The position numbers and the translations under genes are program-made. From Planctomycetaceae bacterium (GTDB taxonomy: Bacteria > Planctomycetota > Planctomycetia > Pirellulales > Pirellulaceae), in assembly GCA_012965455.1 (NCBI GenBank), contig DTSG01000446.1, positions 1 to 16,216 of the forward strand: a stretch of DNA of 16,216 nt, in the 5' to 3' direction. The notes below the pieces were generated by a model. It saw only the letters and a program-made list of their open reading frames with translations, was not told where the DNA came from and ran no database searches. Below, in pieces: positions 1 through 6,963 of this stretch (positions are counted from its first letter, which is position 1; each line of letters starts with the position of its first letter).

Positions 1-1
1 A

Positions 2-1237
2 CAACAGAAAATCGCAGACGCATATGTAGGAACTTTGTTTGAAGAAGGTGTGCTGGCTTTGCTCGGGCGAGGTGGTGTTGTAGGTGGTAGTAGCGCCGGC
101 GCGGCGATTCAATCGCGAATGATGATTCAAGGTGGAAAAACGGAAGCAAACATTGGGCAGGGATTTGATTTCTTGCCCAGCACAATTATCGATCAACACT
201 TTACCGCGCGCAATCGATTGACGCGGTTAATGGGCGCCGTAGATCAACATCCACTAAAAGTAGGACTGGGGATTGATGAGCAAACAGCATTGCTTGTGGA
301 GGGACGGATAATGCGTGTGGTTGGCGTCGGCAAAGTCACAGTTTGTTATGGAAAATCGGATAAGTACGGTCTCCAGGCACAACAAAAAACTTATGAACAT
401 GGTGCTACGTTGGATTTAACGTCGCTACGGAGGGTAGCGCGAGCTCGCCAAGAAGAACCGTTTCCGCCTCAGAAGACTCCGACGATTGAGGTTAAACGCG
501 GGGCGTTGATGATTGTCGGTGGCGGTGGGATGTCGCTTGAGCTGGTCAAGGAATTTGTAAAACTTGCGGGCGGAAACGATGCCAAAATTGTTGTATTGCC
601 TACCGCGATGCCAGATCCATTGCCGGGCACGACCGGCAAAAGAATGTTCGCAAAGGTCGGAGTGACAAATGTCACTGTGTTGACGCAACGTAAATTGGAG
701 GACGTCGAATCCCACGAGATGCTGCGAGCGTTGAAAAAAGCGACGGGTGTGTGGTTTGGTGGCGGGCGGCAATGGAGATTTGTCGATGCGTATGAACACA
801 CAAAAGCGTTTCCGCTGATTCTGGCTGTTTTGAAGCGCGGTGGAGTGATAGGTGGCAGCAGCGCGGGGGCATCGATTCAAGGTGATTACTTGGCGCGGGG
901 AAACCCATTGGGGAATTTGGACATCATGGCTGCTGGGTATGATCGTGGATTTGGATTCTTGCCCGGTGTGGCGATCGATCAACACTTTGCTCAGCGAAAC
1001 CGCTTTGCGGATATGGCGAGTTTGGTGAAGAGGTATCCTCAAGTGCTGGGGGTCGGTATTGATGAAGCCACAGCGTTGATTGTCAAAGGCAATGTTGCTG
1101 AGGTTCGAGGACCTGGCAAAGTTCACTTTTTCGATCGGTCTCCTGATGCGGTGAAGACGGATTTAGGGTATTTATCGGTACCGTCTGGCAAAGCGTTTGA
1201 CTTCGACAAACGCAGTGTATTAGAACAAGAAAACTAG
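2..1237 (+). CDS. tandem peptidase S51 / cyanophycinase-like protein, 5' end outside window
   Basis: Peptidase S51 family protein related to cyanophycinase, which cleaves cyanophycin (a polymer of aspartate and arginine) to dipeptides; other S51 members are dipeptidases, so the substrate here is uncertain. The frame is open to the left edge with no stop, so the TTG at 35 is read as an internal leucine and the true start lies upstream. The visible 411 residues hold the end of one S51 domain and a complete second one. Each copy keeps the nucleophile motif GGSSAGA (catalytic Ser codons at 92-94 and 860-862), a histidine in DQHF (197-199 and 983-985) and a glutamate in GIDE (278-280 and 1064-1066), matching the Ser-His-Glu triad of the family. 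The second domain begins near 505 with a glycine-rich strand (IVGGGGM). Fusion of two apparently active copies is unusual compared with single-domain cyanophycinase of about 270 residues. The family call is firm; the substrate is not. Confidence 0.88.
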   Translation, partial: QQKIADAYVGTLFEEGVLALLGRGGVVGGSSAGAAIQSRMMIQGGKTEANIGQGFDFLPSTIIDQHFTARNRLTRLMGAVDQHPLKVGLGIDEQTALLVEGRIMRVVGVGKVTVCYGKSDKYGLQAQQKTYEHGATLDLTSLRRVARARQEEPFPPQKTPTIEVKRGALMIVGGGGMSLELVKEFVKLAGGNDAKIVVLPTAMPDPLPGTTGKRMFAKVGVTNVTVLTQRKLEDVESHEMLRALKKATGVWFGGGRQWRFVDAYEHTKAFPLILAVLKRGGVIGGSSAGASIQGDYLARGNPLGNLDIMAAGYDRGFGFLPGVAIDQHFAQRNRFADMASLVKRYPQVLGVGIDEATALIVKGNVAEVRGPGKVHFFDRSPDAVKTDLGYLSVPSGKAFDFDKRSVLEQEN

Positions 1238-1313
1238 TTGTGACTGAAAGATATTCGTCTGTCAAAAGCTCGGTAAATGTCTAGTTTTGCGGTGTTTGAG
1301 GTCGTTGTACCTG

Positions 1314-1342
1314 TTGCGTATTGTCGAATATATAGATAGGAT
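1314..1342 (+). promoter_or_regulatory. possible promoter for the small basic protein gene
   Basis: TTGCGT at 1314-1319 and TAGGAT at 1337-1342 are separated by 17 bases, a spacing normal for a housekeeping sigma factor. Both hexamers are imperfect. The site lies in the gap between the S51 gene and the 29-codon gene and would give a leader of about 80 bases. It is a weak call based only on hexamer match and location. Confidence 0.22.
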
Positions 1343-1429
1343 TAGTTTTTCTACAGAAGTAGTTTGAAGGTAGAAATTTAGACAAGAATCAACACGGACT
1401 AACAAATAAAGAAAATTGGAGGGTTTCCT

Positions 1430-1519
1430 GTGGGAAGCAAACGAACTGGTAAAGGCCGCCGTAAAATTGGACGAAAGAAACGTCGCATGCGTGCGAAGAT
1501 CCGTCACCGCAAGAAATAA
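1430..1519 (+). CDS. 29-residue extremely basic protein, candidate small ribosomal protein
   Basis: A short gene of 29 codons: GTG start, TAA stop. The start is fixed by a strong Shine-Dalgarno sequence GGAGG at 1418-1422, seven bases before the GTG. The peptide begins MGSKRTGKG and ends RAKIRHRKK; 17 of 29 residues are Lys or Arg, and there are no acidic residues. Composition and size resemble the tiny basic ribosomal proteins bTHX and bS22. The run of KKRRMRAK followed by RHRKK recalls the AURKAIP1/COX24 (mS38/bS22) domain, but this likeness is from memory and cannot be tested here. A clear intrinsic terminator follows 30 bases after the stop, so the gene looks like its own short transcription unit, not leader sequence of the next gene. 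An RNA- or ribosome-binding role is inferred from charge alone. A nucleoid-associated peptide is the main alternative. Confidence 0.72.
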   Translation: MGSKRTGKGRRKIGRKKRRMRAKIRHRKK

Positions 1520-1549
1520 ACTCGCCTAAGAATTATCATCAAAACAATG

Positions 1550-1582
1550 AACGACGTCTGTATAAGACAGGCGTCGTTTCTT
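1550..1582 (+). terminator. intrinsic terminator after the 29-codon gene
   Basis: AACGACGTCTG (1550-1560) pairs with CAGGCGTCGTT (1568-1578) over 11 positions with a single T-G wobble, around a seven-base loop (1561-1567). The 3' arm runs straight into a T-rich tail, TTTCTT. This is a textbook Rho-independent terminator for the upstream small gene. It also covers the ATG at 1547, which argues against that codon as the start of the downstream esterase. Confidence 0.75.
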
Positions 1583-1619
1583 CATGCGCATTGCCGAGTG
1601 AACCTCACCCTGCGAAAGA

Positions 1620-1628
1620 TGCTAGAAT
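1620..1628 (+). promoter_or_regulatory. extended -10 promoter for the esterase gene
   Basis: TGCTAGAAT matches the extended -10 form TGnTATAAT, with five of six core bases. A -35 at normal spacing is poor, which is tolerated for extended -10 promoters. It lies after the terminator and would start transcription near 1635, about 40 bases before the GTG at 1676. This supports that GTG over the ATG codons at 1547 and 1619, which would be outside such a transcript. Confidence 0.42.
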
Positions 1629-1675
1629 GGAGGATTCGATTAGGTTTTGCTGTTATTCAAACAAGGATCCACTTT

Positions 1676-2557
1676 GTGTCAATCTCTGCCGTCCGTGTTG
1701 TTATTACTTTATTCTGTTGCCTGTTACCACTTTCGATTGTCGCACAAAGTCCTTACAAGTACGGCTCAGATTCGCAGCGGCAAGAAGGTGTACCTCGAGG
1801 TGTTGTGACCAAGCACGTCTGGGACCAAAGCAAAGTCTATCCAGGAACGGTTCGAGATTATTGGATTTATGTACCAGCACAATACGATAAATCCAAGCCA
1901 GCTTGTTTGATGATTTTCAATGATGGTGGCGGTTATGTTCGGGAAAACGGACATTCGCGAGTACCCATCGTCTTTGATAATTTGATTCACAAAAAAGAAA
2001 TGCCTGTGACGATCGGGTTGTTTATTAATCCTGGAGTCATTCCCGCATCTGCCGCAGGTGCCCAGGCCCGACGAAATCGCAGCTTTGAATATGATAGTCT
2101 TGGTGATCAATACGCTAGATTTCTAATCGAAGAAATGTTGCCCGCTGTGGGGAAGCAATACAACTTAATGAATGACGCCGAGGGCCGCGCTGTTTGTGGA
2201 ATTAGCAGCGGAGGGATCTGTGCTTTTACCACCGCCTGGGAGCGTCCAGACGTATTTTCAAAAGTACTGTCCTACGTCGGTAGCTTTACCAATATCCGCG
2301 GTGGTCACGTCTATCCTGCATTGATTCGGAAAACTGAACGGAAGCCGATTAGAGTATTTTTGCAGGAGGGTGAAGGCGACTTGGATAATCTGTTTGGAAA
2401 CTGGCCGCTATCAAATTTGCAAATGGAAGCAGCTCTCAAATACTCAAAATATGATGTCAAGTTAGTAATGGGCGTCGAAGGGCACAGTGGCCGCCATGGC
2501 GGAACGATTCTACCCGATGCATTGCGTTGGCTTTGGAAAGATGTGGCTGCAGAGTAA
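1676..2557 (+). CDS. exported alpha/beta-hydrolase esterase (enterochelin esterase / esterase D type)
   Basis: Predicted secreted esterase of 293 residues. The GTG at 1676 was chosen because AAGGA lies at 1663-1667, eight bases ahead, and because it yields a clean signal peptide: a short n-region with Arg7, a hydrophobic core to about residue 22, then an SIVAQS cleavage region. The frame stays open back to an ATG at 1547, but that stretch contains a terminator. The mature part carries the nucleophile elbow GISSGG (Ser about residue 177), an acidic candidate in QEGEGDLDN (about 235-237) and a histidine in VEGHSG (about 270), in the order expected of an alpha/beta-hydrolase triad. The fold resembles Fes-type and CE1-like esterases. 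It is followed 62 bases later by an exported SMP-30 protein on the same strand. Such pairs probably act on carbohydrate esters or lactones outside the cytoplasm; this is inference, and the substrate cannot be read from sequence. Confidence 0.85.
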   Translation: MSISAVRVVITLFCCLLPLSIVAQSPYKYGSDSQRQEGVPRGVVTKHVWDQSKVYPGTVRDYWIYVPAQYDKSKPACLMIFNDGGGYVRENGHSRVPIVFDNLIHKKEMPVTIGLFINPGVIPASAAGAQARRNRSFEYDSLGDQYARFLIEEMLPAVGKQYNLMNDAEGRAVCGISSGGICAFTTAWERPDVFSKVLSYVGSFTNIRGGHVYPALIRKTERKPIRVFLQEGEGDLDNLFGNWPLSNLQMEAALKYSKYDVKLVMGVEGHSGRHGGTILPDALRWLWKDVAAE

Positions 2558-2619
2558 AGTTACGTTATTGAGAACTGGTGGTCTAAATAATCAGGTTTGT
2601 TAAAGACAAAGGTTGTTTG

Positions 2620-3516
2620 ATGAAAATTAGTAAAACCATAGCGCGGTTGGTCGTAGTTGTAATCGCACTTTTAGGAGCGTATGAAACGGTCCAATCGCAA
2701 GATTTACCGCTGTCGTTGATCCTGATTGATGGAGAAAATTGGGAATTGGTGTCAGCCGAGCACGCGTTCACGGAAGGTCCGGCTGTGAATGCTGCCGGCG
2801 AAGTGTTTTTCACAGATGTCCCGAAATCGGAAATTTATAAAGTTGATTTAGCTGGAAAAGTCACTTTGTGGAGTGACCAGACGAATCGAACGGCCGGCGC
2901 CATTATGGGCCCAGAAGATGTGCTGTATGGTGCGAGTATCGGAGGCGGAGCGATTGTGAAATTTGACGCGGCAGGAAAACCAACTCCGATCGTGTCAGAC
3001 ATTGTTTGTAACGACTTGGTCGTAAATGCTGCTGGTGGAATCTATTTTACAGATCACAAAAATAAAAAGGTGTGGCACGTGTCCCCCCAGGGGAAGCTGC
3101 AGCAAGTCGATCAAAACATGACTTCACCGAACGGCATTATTCTTTGGCCCGATCAAAAACAACTAATCGTCTCGAACACCAAAGGCAGCGAACTGTGGAC
3201 GTATCGCATCGAAGCTGACGGGAGTTTGTCCCATAAACAGGCCTACAGTACGATGCGTTTACCTGTCGGGGAAACCGAGAGTGGGGCAGATGGCATGACA
3301 GTCGACGTTGTGGGCCGTTTGTACGTGTGTACGCATGAAGGTGTGCAAGTCTTCGATACCCAAGGGCGTCTCAGTGGCATCATCGCCAAACCCCAACAAC
3401 AGTTTTTATCCAATATTTGCTTTGGCGGTAAAAACTTGGACACGCTGTACGTGACAACGGTGGACAAGGTCTATCGTCGCAAACTCAATACGCAAGGCGT
3501 ACGTTATTCAAAATAG
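2620..3516 (+). CDS. exported SMP-30/gluconolactonase/LRE-like protein
   Basis: Six-bladed beta-propeller of the SMP-30/gluconolactonase family, 298 residues. The ATG at 2620 is chosen over the TTG just before it because AAAGG at 2608-2612 is seven bases ahead. The first 26 residues form a signal peptide (basic n-region, a run of Val/Ala/Ile/Leu, cleavage near VQSQ), so the enzyme should act in the periplasm or outside. Expected metal ligands are present: Glu52 in TEGPAV, Asn131 in CNDL, Asn171 in SPNGI and Asp224 in GADGM, corresponding to the Ca/Zn site of SMP-30. Repeated blade strands such as GEVFFTD, GGIYFTD and GRLYVC are visible. Lactone hydrolysis is the family activity; the natural lactone is unknown. 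It is very likely co-transcribed with the upstream esterase. No convincing terminator is seen in the 49 bases between this gene and the convergent dehydrogenase gene. Confidence 0.88.
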   Translation: MKISKTIARLVVVVIALLGAYETVQSQDLPLSLILIDGENWELVSAEHAFTEGPAVNAAGEVFFTDVPKSEIYKVDLAGKVTLWSDQTNRTAGAIMGPEDVLYGASIGGGAIVKFDAAGKPTPIVSDIVCNDLVVNAAGGIYFTDHKNKKVWHVSPQGKLQQVDQNMTSPNGIILWPDQKQLIVSNTKGSELWTYRIEADGSLSHKQAYSTMRLPVGETESGADGMTVDVVGRLYVCTHEGVQVFDTQGRLSGIIAKPQQQFLSNICFGGKNLDTLYVTTVDKVYRRKLNTQGVRYSK

Positions 3517-3565
3517 GCATGGATTGTTGGTTGGGTCTAAGCTGTAGTTTTTTACGGTCGCTAAT

Positions 3566-4486
3566 CTATTTCCATTCGACGCCAGACATCGATGCTAATG
3601 CGAGTTGTAACGCTTGTGTGCCATCGCGCCCGTGGCCTTGAGATTTTAGTCCTTCGTAGAGTTGTTTCGCCAACGCGAGGCCTGGCAGACAGAGACCCAT
3701 CTTGTTTGCTTCGTCGATTGCAATCCCCATGTCTTTGATAAAGTGTTCTACGAAGAAACCAGGATCAAAGTCCTTGTCGATGATACGTGGCCCGAGGTTT
3801 GCGAGCGACCAACTACCGGCTGCTCCAGAACCGACAGATTTCATGACTGTTGGAAGATCTAAGCCAGCTTTGTATCCATACAGCAATGCTTCACAGACGC
3901 CAATCATGTTGGTGGCGATCAGTGTTTGGTTTACCATTTTCGTGTGTTGCCCAGCGCCGGCTGCCCCTTGGTGAACAATTGTCTTGCCCATCGCGTCCCA
4001 CATCGGTTGCAGTGCATCGACGACATCTTTATCGCCACCGATCATAATTGAAAGCGTACCGTTGCTGGCACCAACATCGCCACCGGAAACGGGAGCATCG
4101 ACACTGTGAATTCCTTTTTCAGCAGCGGCCTGATAAATTTCAACCGCGAGTGAGGGCTCGCTGGTGGTCATGTCCACTAGGATGTTACCAGCCGTACTGC
4201 CAGCGATCGCTCCATTTTCACCCAAAAAAACTTCTCGTACATCAGCTGGGAAACCAACGATCGCAAACGTAACATCGCTGTTTTCGGCCACTGCTTTAGG
4301 GCTGTCTACCCAAGTTGCACCTTGGTCGATTAGGGCTTGCGCTTTTTCAGGGCTCCGTGTGTAAATCGTTGCTTGAAATCCTTGGTTCATGAGGTGAGCG
4401 CACATACTAGAGCCCATGACACCTGTGCCGATCCAGCCAATTTTTGTCGTGCCGGGTTCAATGCTAGGGATTTGTGTGTCATTCAT
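3566..4486 (-). CDS. beta-hydroxyacid dehydrogenase (3-hydroxyisobutyrate dehydrogenase / tartronate semialdehyde reductase family)
   Basis: NAD(P)-dependent 2-hydroxy-3-oxopropionate reductase / 3-hydroxyisobutyrate dehydrogenase family enzyme, 306 residues, the usual family length. The Rossmann fingerprint GTGVMG lies at residues 20-25. The substrate-binding signature DAPVSGG is at 130-136, with GASNGTL after it. The catalytic lysine is expected at Lys183 in HTKMVNQ, with Asn186 as partner. Arg44 after the second strand (YTRS) hints at NADP preference, a weak inference. Start: ATG at 4486, with AGGA eight bases upstream on the minus strand. It is transcribed alone, convergent with the SMP-30 gene and separated from the flotillin operon upstream by a possible terminator and its own promoter. 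Sequence alone does not separate GarR/GlxR, MmsB and succinic-semialdehyde-reductase-like members, so no symbol is given. Confidence 0.92.
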   Translation of the reverse strand: MNDTQIPSIEPGTTKIGWIGTGVMGSSMCAHLMNQGFQATIYTRSPEKAQALIDQGATWVDSPKAVAENSDVTFAIVGFPADVREVFLGENGAIAGSTAGNILVDMTTSEPSLAVEIYQAAAEKGIHSVDAPVSGGDVGASNGTLSIMIGGDKDVVDALQPMWDAMGKTIVHQGAAGAGQHTKMVNQTLIATNMIGVCEALLYGYKAGLDLPTVMKSVGSGAAGSWSLANLGPRIIDKDFDPGFFVEHFIKDMGIAIDEANKMGLCLPGLALAKQLYEGLKSQGHGRDGTQALQLALASMSGVEWK

Positions 4487-4532
4487 GAGTGTGTTCCTGA
4501 AGCAAATGAAATTAGAGAATATGGAGAAGGGT

Positions 4533-4541
4533 ATTTTACCA
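4533..4541 (-). promoter_or_regulatory. extended -10 promoter for the dehydrogenase gene
   Basis: Read on the minus strand, TGGTAAAAT is an extended -10 (TGn plus TAAAAT, five of six matches). It sits about 46 bases before the ATG at 4486. No good -35 is visible at 16-18 bases. It is consistent with independent expression of the dehydrogenase. Confidence 0.35.
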
Positions 4542-4584
4542 TTCGGATCGAACTTGTGTTATTGGTCGCATCAATTTACTAACA

Positions 4585-4611
4585 CAAAACCAAATTCGTG
4601 CAGATGCACGG
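4585..4611 (-). terminator. possible terminator of the flotillin/NfeD operon
   Basis: On the minus strand, just after the stop of the 157-residue gene, CGTGC (4597-4601) and GCACG (4606-4610) form a 5-bp stem with a four-base loop, followed by a T-rich stretch (AATTTGGTTTT, 4596-4586). The stem is short and the T run is broken, so this is a modest call; its place at the end of the operon is what supports it. Confidence 0.35.
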
Positions 4612-4622
4612 ACGCTTGCACA

Positions 4623-5096
4623 TTATCCCCAGCGATGTTCAGGGCGCCTAAAGATCTCATTGAGGATGAAGGCGTCGCGCGGTCCGTTGGGTTGCGATAA
4701 AATCCTCAATGCATGGGGGGCTAGCGGGATTTGATGAGTCCGATCAGATTCGAACGATGATTTACTGAGAACCGCTGACAAATCGACAGTATCGACGATC
4801 TCGTCTGCCGGATCATGGTGTTCAGCAACATATTCATCGAAAACGTTTTCATCCCCATAATTTTCGATTCTGCTATGTACATGATGAGCAGCCACTGGCG
4901 GGTTTGTGGCATGTTGTTCCCCGAGTTGAAGAGGTGCAGCGGCACCTTCTTCAACGGACTGCCGTGCAGCCGTGCGGCGATTACGAGCGGCTTGGCGGGT
5001 GGCCAGTTGTCGGGCCGCTTGCTCAGCTTGCTGTCGCTCCATTTCTTCAACGGCTTTAGCAATGCCTTTGAATATCTTATCGATGAACAGTAGCAC
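4623..5096 (-). CDS. unknown 157-residue protein coupled to floA
   Basis: I do not recognise this protein. It is 157 residues from a GTG start at 5096, two bases after the floA stop (5099-5101). AGGAG ten bases upstream sits inside the 3' end of floA, so translation is probably coupled. The N-terminus (MLLFIDKIFKGIAKAVEEM) could form an amphipathic helix. Residues about 15-50 are a Glu/Gln/Ala/Arg-rich helix of coiled-coil type (EEMERQQAEQAARQ). A polar acidic middle follows. The C-terminus has a compact segment, DAFILNEIFRRPEHRW, which looks like a conserved short motif. There is no transmembrane segment and no catalytic motif. Position as last gene of an NfeD-NfeD-FloA operon suggests an accessory factor binding FloA or the membrane on the cytoplasmic face; that is inference. 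Confidence 0.72.
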   Translation of the reverse strand: MLLFIDKIFKGIAKAVEEMERQQAEQAARQLATRQAARNRRTAARQSVEEGAAAPLQLGEQHATNPPVAAHHVHSRIENYGDENVFDEYVAEHHDPADEIVDTVDLSAVLSKSSFESDRTHQIPLAPHALRILSQPNGPRDAFILNEIFRRPEHRWG

Positions 5097-5098
5097 GC

Positions 5099-6157
5099 TT
5101 AGTTGTCTCCTGCATCTACAGCGGGGTGATCTGTCACCGTTGTGGAAAACGAAGTCCGCATTTTTGTATCAGCTTGAATATTGCGAATGCGGTAATAATC
5201 CATGATTGAAAGTCTGCCGGAATTGAGTGCCGCGGCAATTGATTCGGGAACCGTCGCTTCGGCTTTCACTAATTCCGCTTCGCTTTCGGCGATGGCTGCA
5301 ATTTGTTCTTGTTCAGCAGCCACAGCCATCGCGCGACGGCCTTCGGCTCTTGCGCGAGCGACTCGCATGTCCGCTTCTGCTTGGTCCGCCTGCAAGCGCG
5401 CTCCAATATTCGTACCGACATCAATGTCGGCGATATCGATGGATACAATTTCGAATGCGGTTTGTGAGTCGAGATTTTTAGCGAGTACAGTTCGAGAAAT
5501 TAAGTCAGGGTTTTCGAGTACTTTTGAGTAGGTGTCGACTGAACCAATGGCGCTGACAATTCCTTCACCAACGCGTGCCATGATTGTTTCCTCGGAGGCA
5601 CCACCAATGAGTTGTTGCAGGTTGGATCGTACCGTAACGCGTGCTTTGACTCGCAATTGAATACCGTCCTTGGCCACGGCGTCGAGCGTTTTCTTTCCGG
5701 AACTTGGTGATGGGCAGTCGATCACTTTGGGGTATACACTGGTTTGCACGGATTCGAGCACATTCCGCCCTGCGCGGTCGATCGCCATGGCTTCAATAAA
5801 CGAGAGTTTAACGATTTTGGCTTTGCGAGCTGCAATCAGCGAGCGGATAACGACGGAAACGTTTCCACCGGCAAGGTGATGTGAGCAGAGGGCATCGACT
5901 GTGATGCCTTGTTCTTCGGTGAGGTCAGCTTTGACCGCCATGATTTTACTTTGCACAAGCATGTTTACCGGAATCTTCTTGAATGTCATGCTCAAGAGGT
6001 CCATGAAGCCGATGCCCGCGCGCGTCAGTTTACATTGAATGTAGAGGCGGAAGTACGAGAAAAAGATGTAGGCGACGACCAGCAGTATTACGAGGGCAGC
6101 AATGGTCAATCCCAAACCGAGTTCAGTAGAAATTGCGGATAGAATTAGATGTGGCAT
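5099..6157 (-). CDS. floA: flotillin-like protein FloA
   Basis: FloA (YqfA, formerly UPF0365), a membrane scaffold of functional membrane microdomains; 352 residues against about 330 in Bacillus. A single membrane segment spans about residues 14-34, followed by the PHB/SPFH-like domain. Diagnostic stretches are the central DGIQLRVKARVTVR strand, DIDVGTNIGARLQ, then the Ala-Glu-rich coiled region (QAEADMRVARARAEGRRA), and the C-terminal MDYYRIRNIQADTKMR segment, which matches the conserved FloA end closely. The ATG at 6157 has only a weak, distant AGG upstream. It lies downstream of two NfeD genes on the same strand with a 150-base gap, and two bases before an unknown gene. FloA and NfeD are well-known operon partners; NfeD OB-fold domains are thought to interact with flotillins. 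Confidence 0.95.
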   Translation of the reverse strand: MPHLILSAISTELGLGLTIAALVILLVVAYIFFSYFRLYIQCKLTRAGIGFMDLLSMTFKKIPVNMLVQSKIMAVKADLTEEQGITVDALCSHHLAGGNVSVVIRSLIAARKAKIVKLSFIEAMAIDRAGRNVLESVQTSVYPKVIDCPSPSSGKKTLDAVAKDGIQLRVKARVTVRSNLQQLIGGASEETIMARVGEGIVSAIGSVDTYSKVLENPDLISRTVLAKNLDSQTAFEIVSIDIADIDVGTNIGARLQADQAEADMRVARARAEGRRAMAVAAEQEQIAAIAESEAELVKAEATVPESIAAALNSGRLSIMDYYRIRNIQADTKMRTSFSTTVTDHPAVDAGDN

Positions 6158-6307
6158 GATGAGTAGCTAACCTAAAAAATAAATCAAGGACAAATGCGGT
6201 TCGTCGAACAGACAACATACTGTTTTTCCGACCGCTGATGCAGTTTACCAAACATACCGACGTCTTTCACCTATAAGTCAGAAAAAATTAGCATGTTCGA
6301 TTTTCAA

Positions 6308-6898
6308 CTAAATTGTATCTGAATCGGTGCCATCAAGGTTTTCCTCAAATGCTGAATAGTCGATGGCAGCGGCTTCACTATCTTTCTGACTATCGTTGTT
6401 TTGCGTTACAGCAATCGCCTGTTGGATGTCTACCGCCTGAACCAATAGTCGATTACCTCGCACATCGGTAACTTGCACTGCACTTCCCCTAGCGATAAAC
6501 GTTCCAGAACTCACCGCGTCATAGTGTTTTCCATCGATATCAACTTCACCATTAGGCATTAAGTCAGAACGACTAATTCCTTGGGTTCCCTGCAGGTGTT
6601 CTAGATTGCCTACAACGGCCTCGGACACTCGCAGGTCAGGTGGCAATGCGCGGCTACCAATAGGCGTATGATGCCAATATTTAATAATCAAGGCGACCAT
6701 AAGTCCGGATGTCAAAAGTGCACTGCCAAGAATCGCAAGCCCAGTGTTATTGTCTATTTGAAACCCCATGATGACAGCGGCGATAAATGACGCTGCGGAC
6801 AAGAACCCGATGATTCCGCCGGAGGGAATGAATAGTTCGAGAACAATCAGCGAAGCGCCAACAACGATTAAGATAATCGCCCAAGTTATTGGTTCCAT
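6308..6898 (-). CDS. short NfeD family membrane protein
   Basis: NfeD-family protein of 196 residues, lacking a protease domain. The N-terminal half has three hydrophobic segments (about residues 5-22, 27-47 and 53-75) with the glycine turn IPSGGIIGF typical of NfeD. The C-terminal half (about 100-155) is the OB-fold NfeD domain, seen as GISRSDLMPNGEVDIDGKHYDA followed in turn by strands ending RGNRLLVQAV (quoted here in overlapping family pattern: small residue, L-x-P-x-G-x-V-x-I-x-G). A polar acidic tail follows. ATG at 6898 with GAGGAA about nine bases upstream. It lies 65 bases after the long NfeD gene and 150 before floA. This layout (long NfeD, short NfeD, FloA) is consistent with a membrane-microdomain module in which the short NfeD supplies the flotillin-contacting OB domain. 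Confidence 0.88.
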   Translation of the reverse strand: MEPITWAIILIVVGASLIVLELFIPSGGIIGFLSAASFIAAVIMGFQIDNNTGLAILGSALLTSGLMVALIIKYWHHTPIGSRALPPDLRVSEAVVGNLEHLQGTQGISRSDLMPNGEVDIDGKHYDAVSSGTFIARGSAVQVTDVRGNRLLVQAVDIQQAIAVTQNNDSQKDSEAAAIDYSAFEENLDGTDSDTI

Positions 6899-6963
6899 CA
6901 GTCTAGTTCCTCGTAGGGATTGTAAAAATTGTGATGATTGTGGGTTGGCAACATTCCGGAGGG

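Noticed and set aside
425..1126. Long minus-strand open frame (233 codons) opposite the S51 gene
   Set aside because: It is antisense to a conserved catalytic coding region, has no recognisable domain and lacks membrane or repeat logic; it is a shadow of the codon pattern of the real gene.
6199..6209. Perfect 11-base palindrome GTTCGTCGAAC between the short NfeD gene and floA
   Set aside because: Could be an operator or a small hairpin, but it is short, occurs once and has no T tract, so I cannot assign a function.
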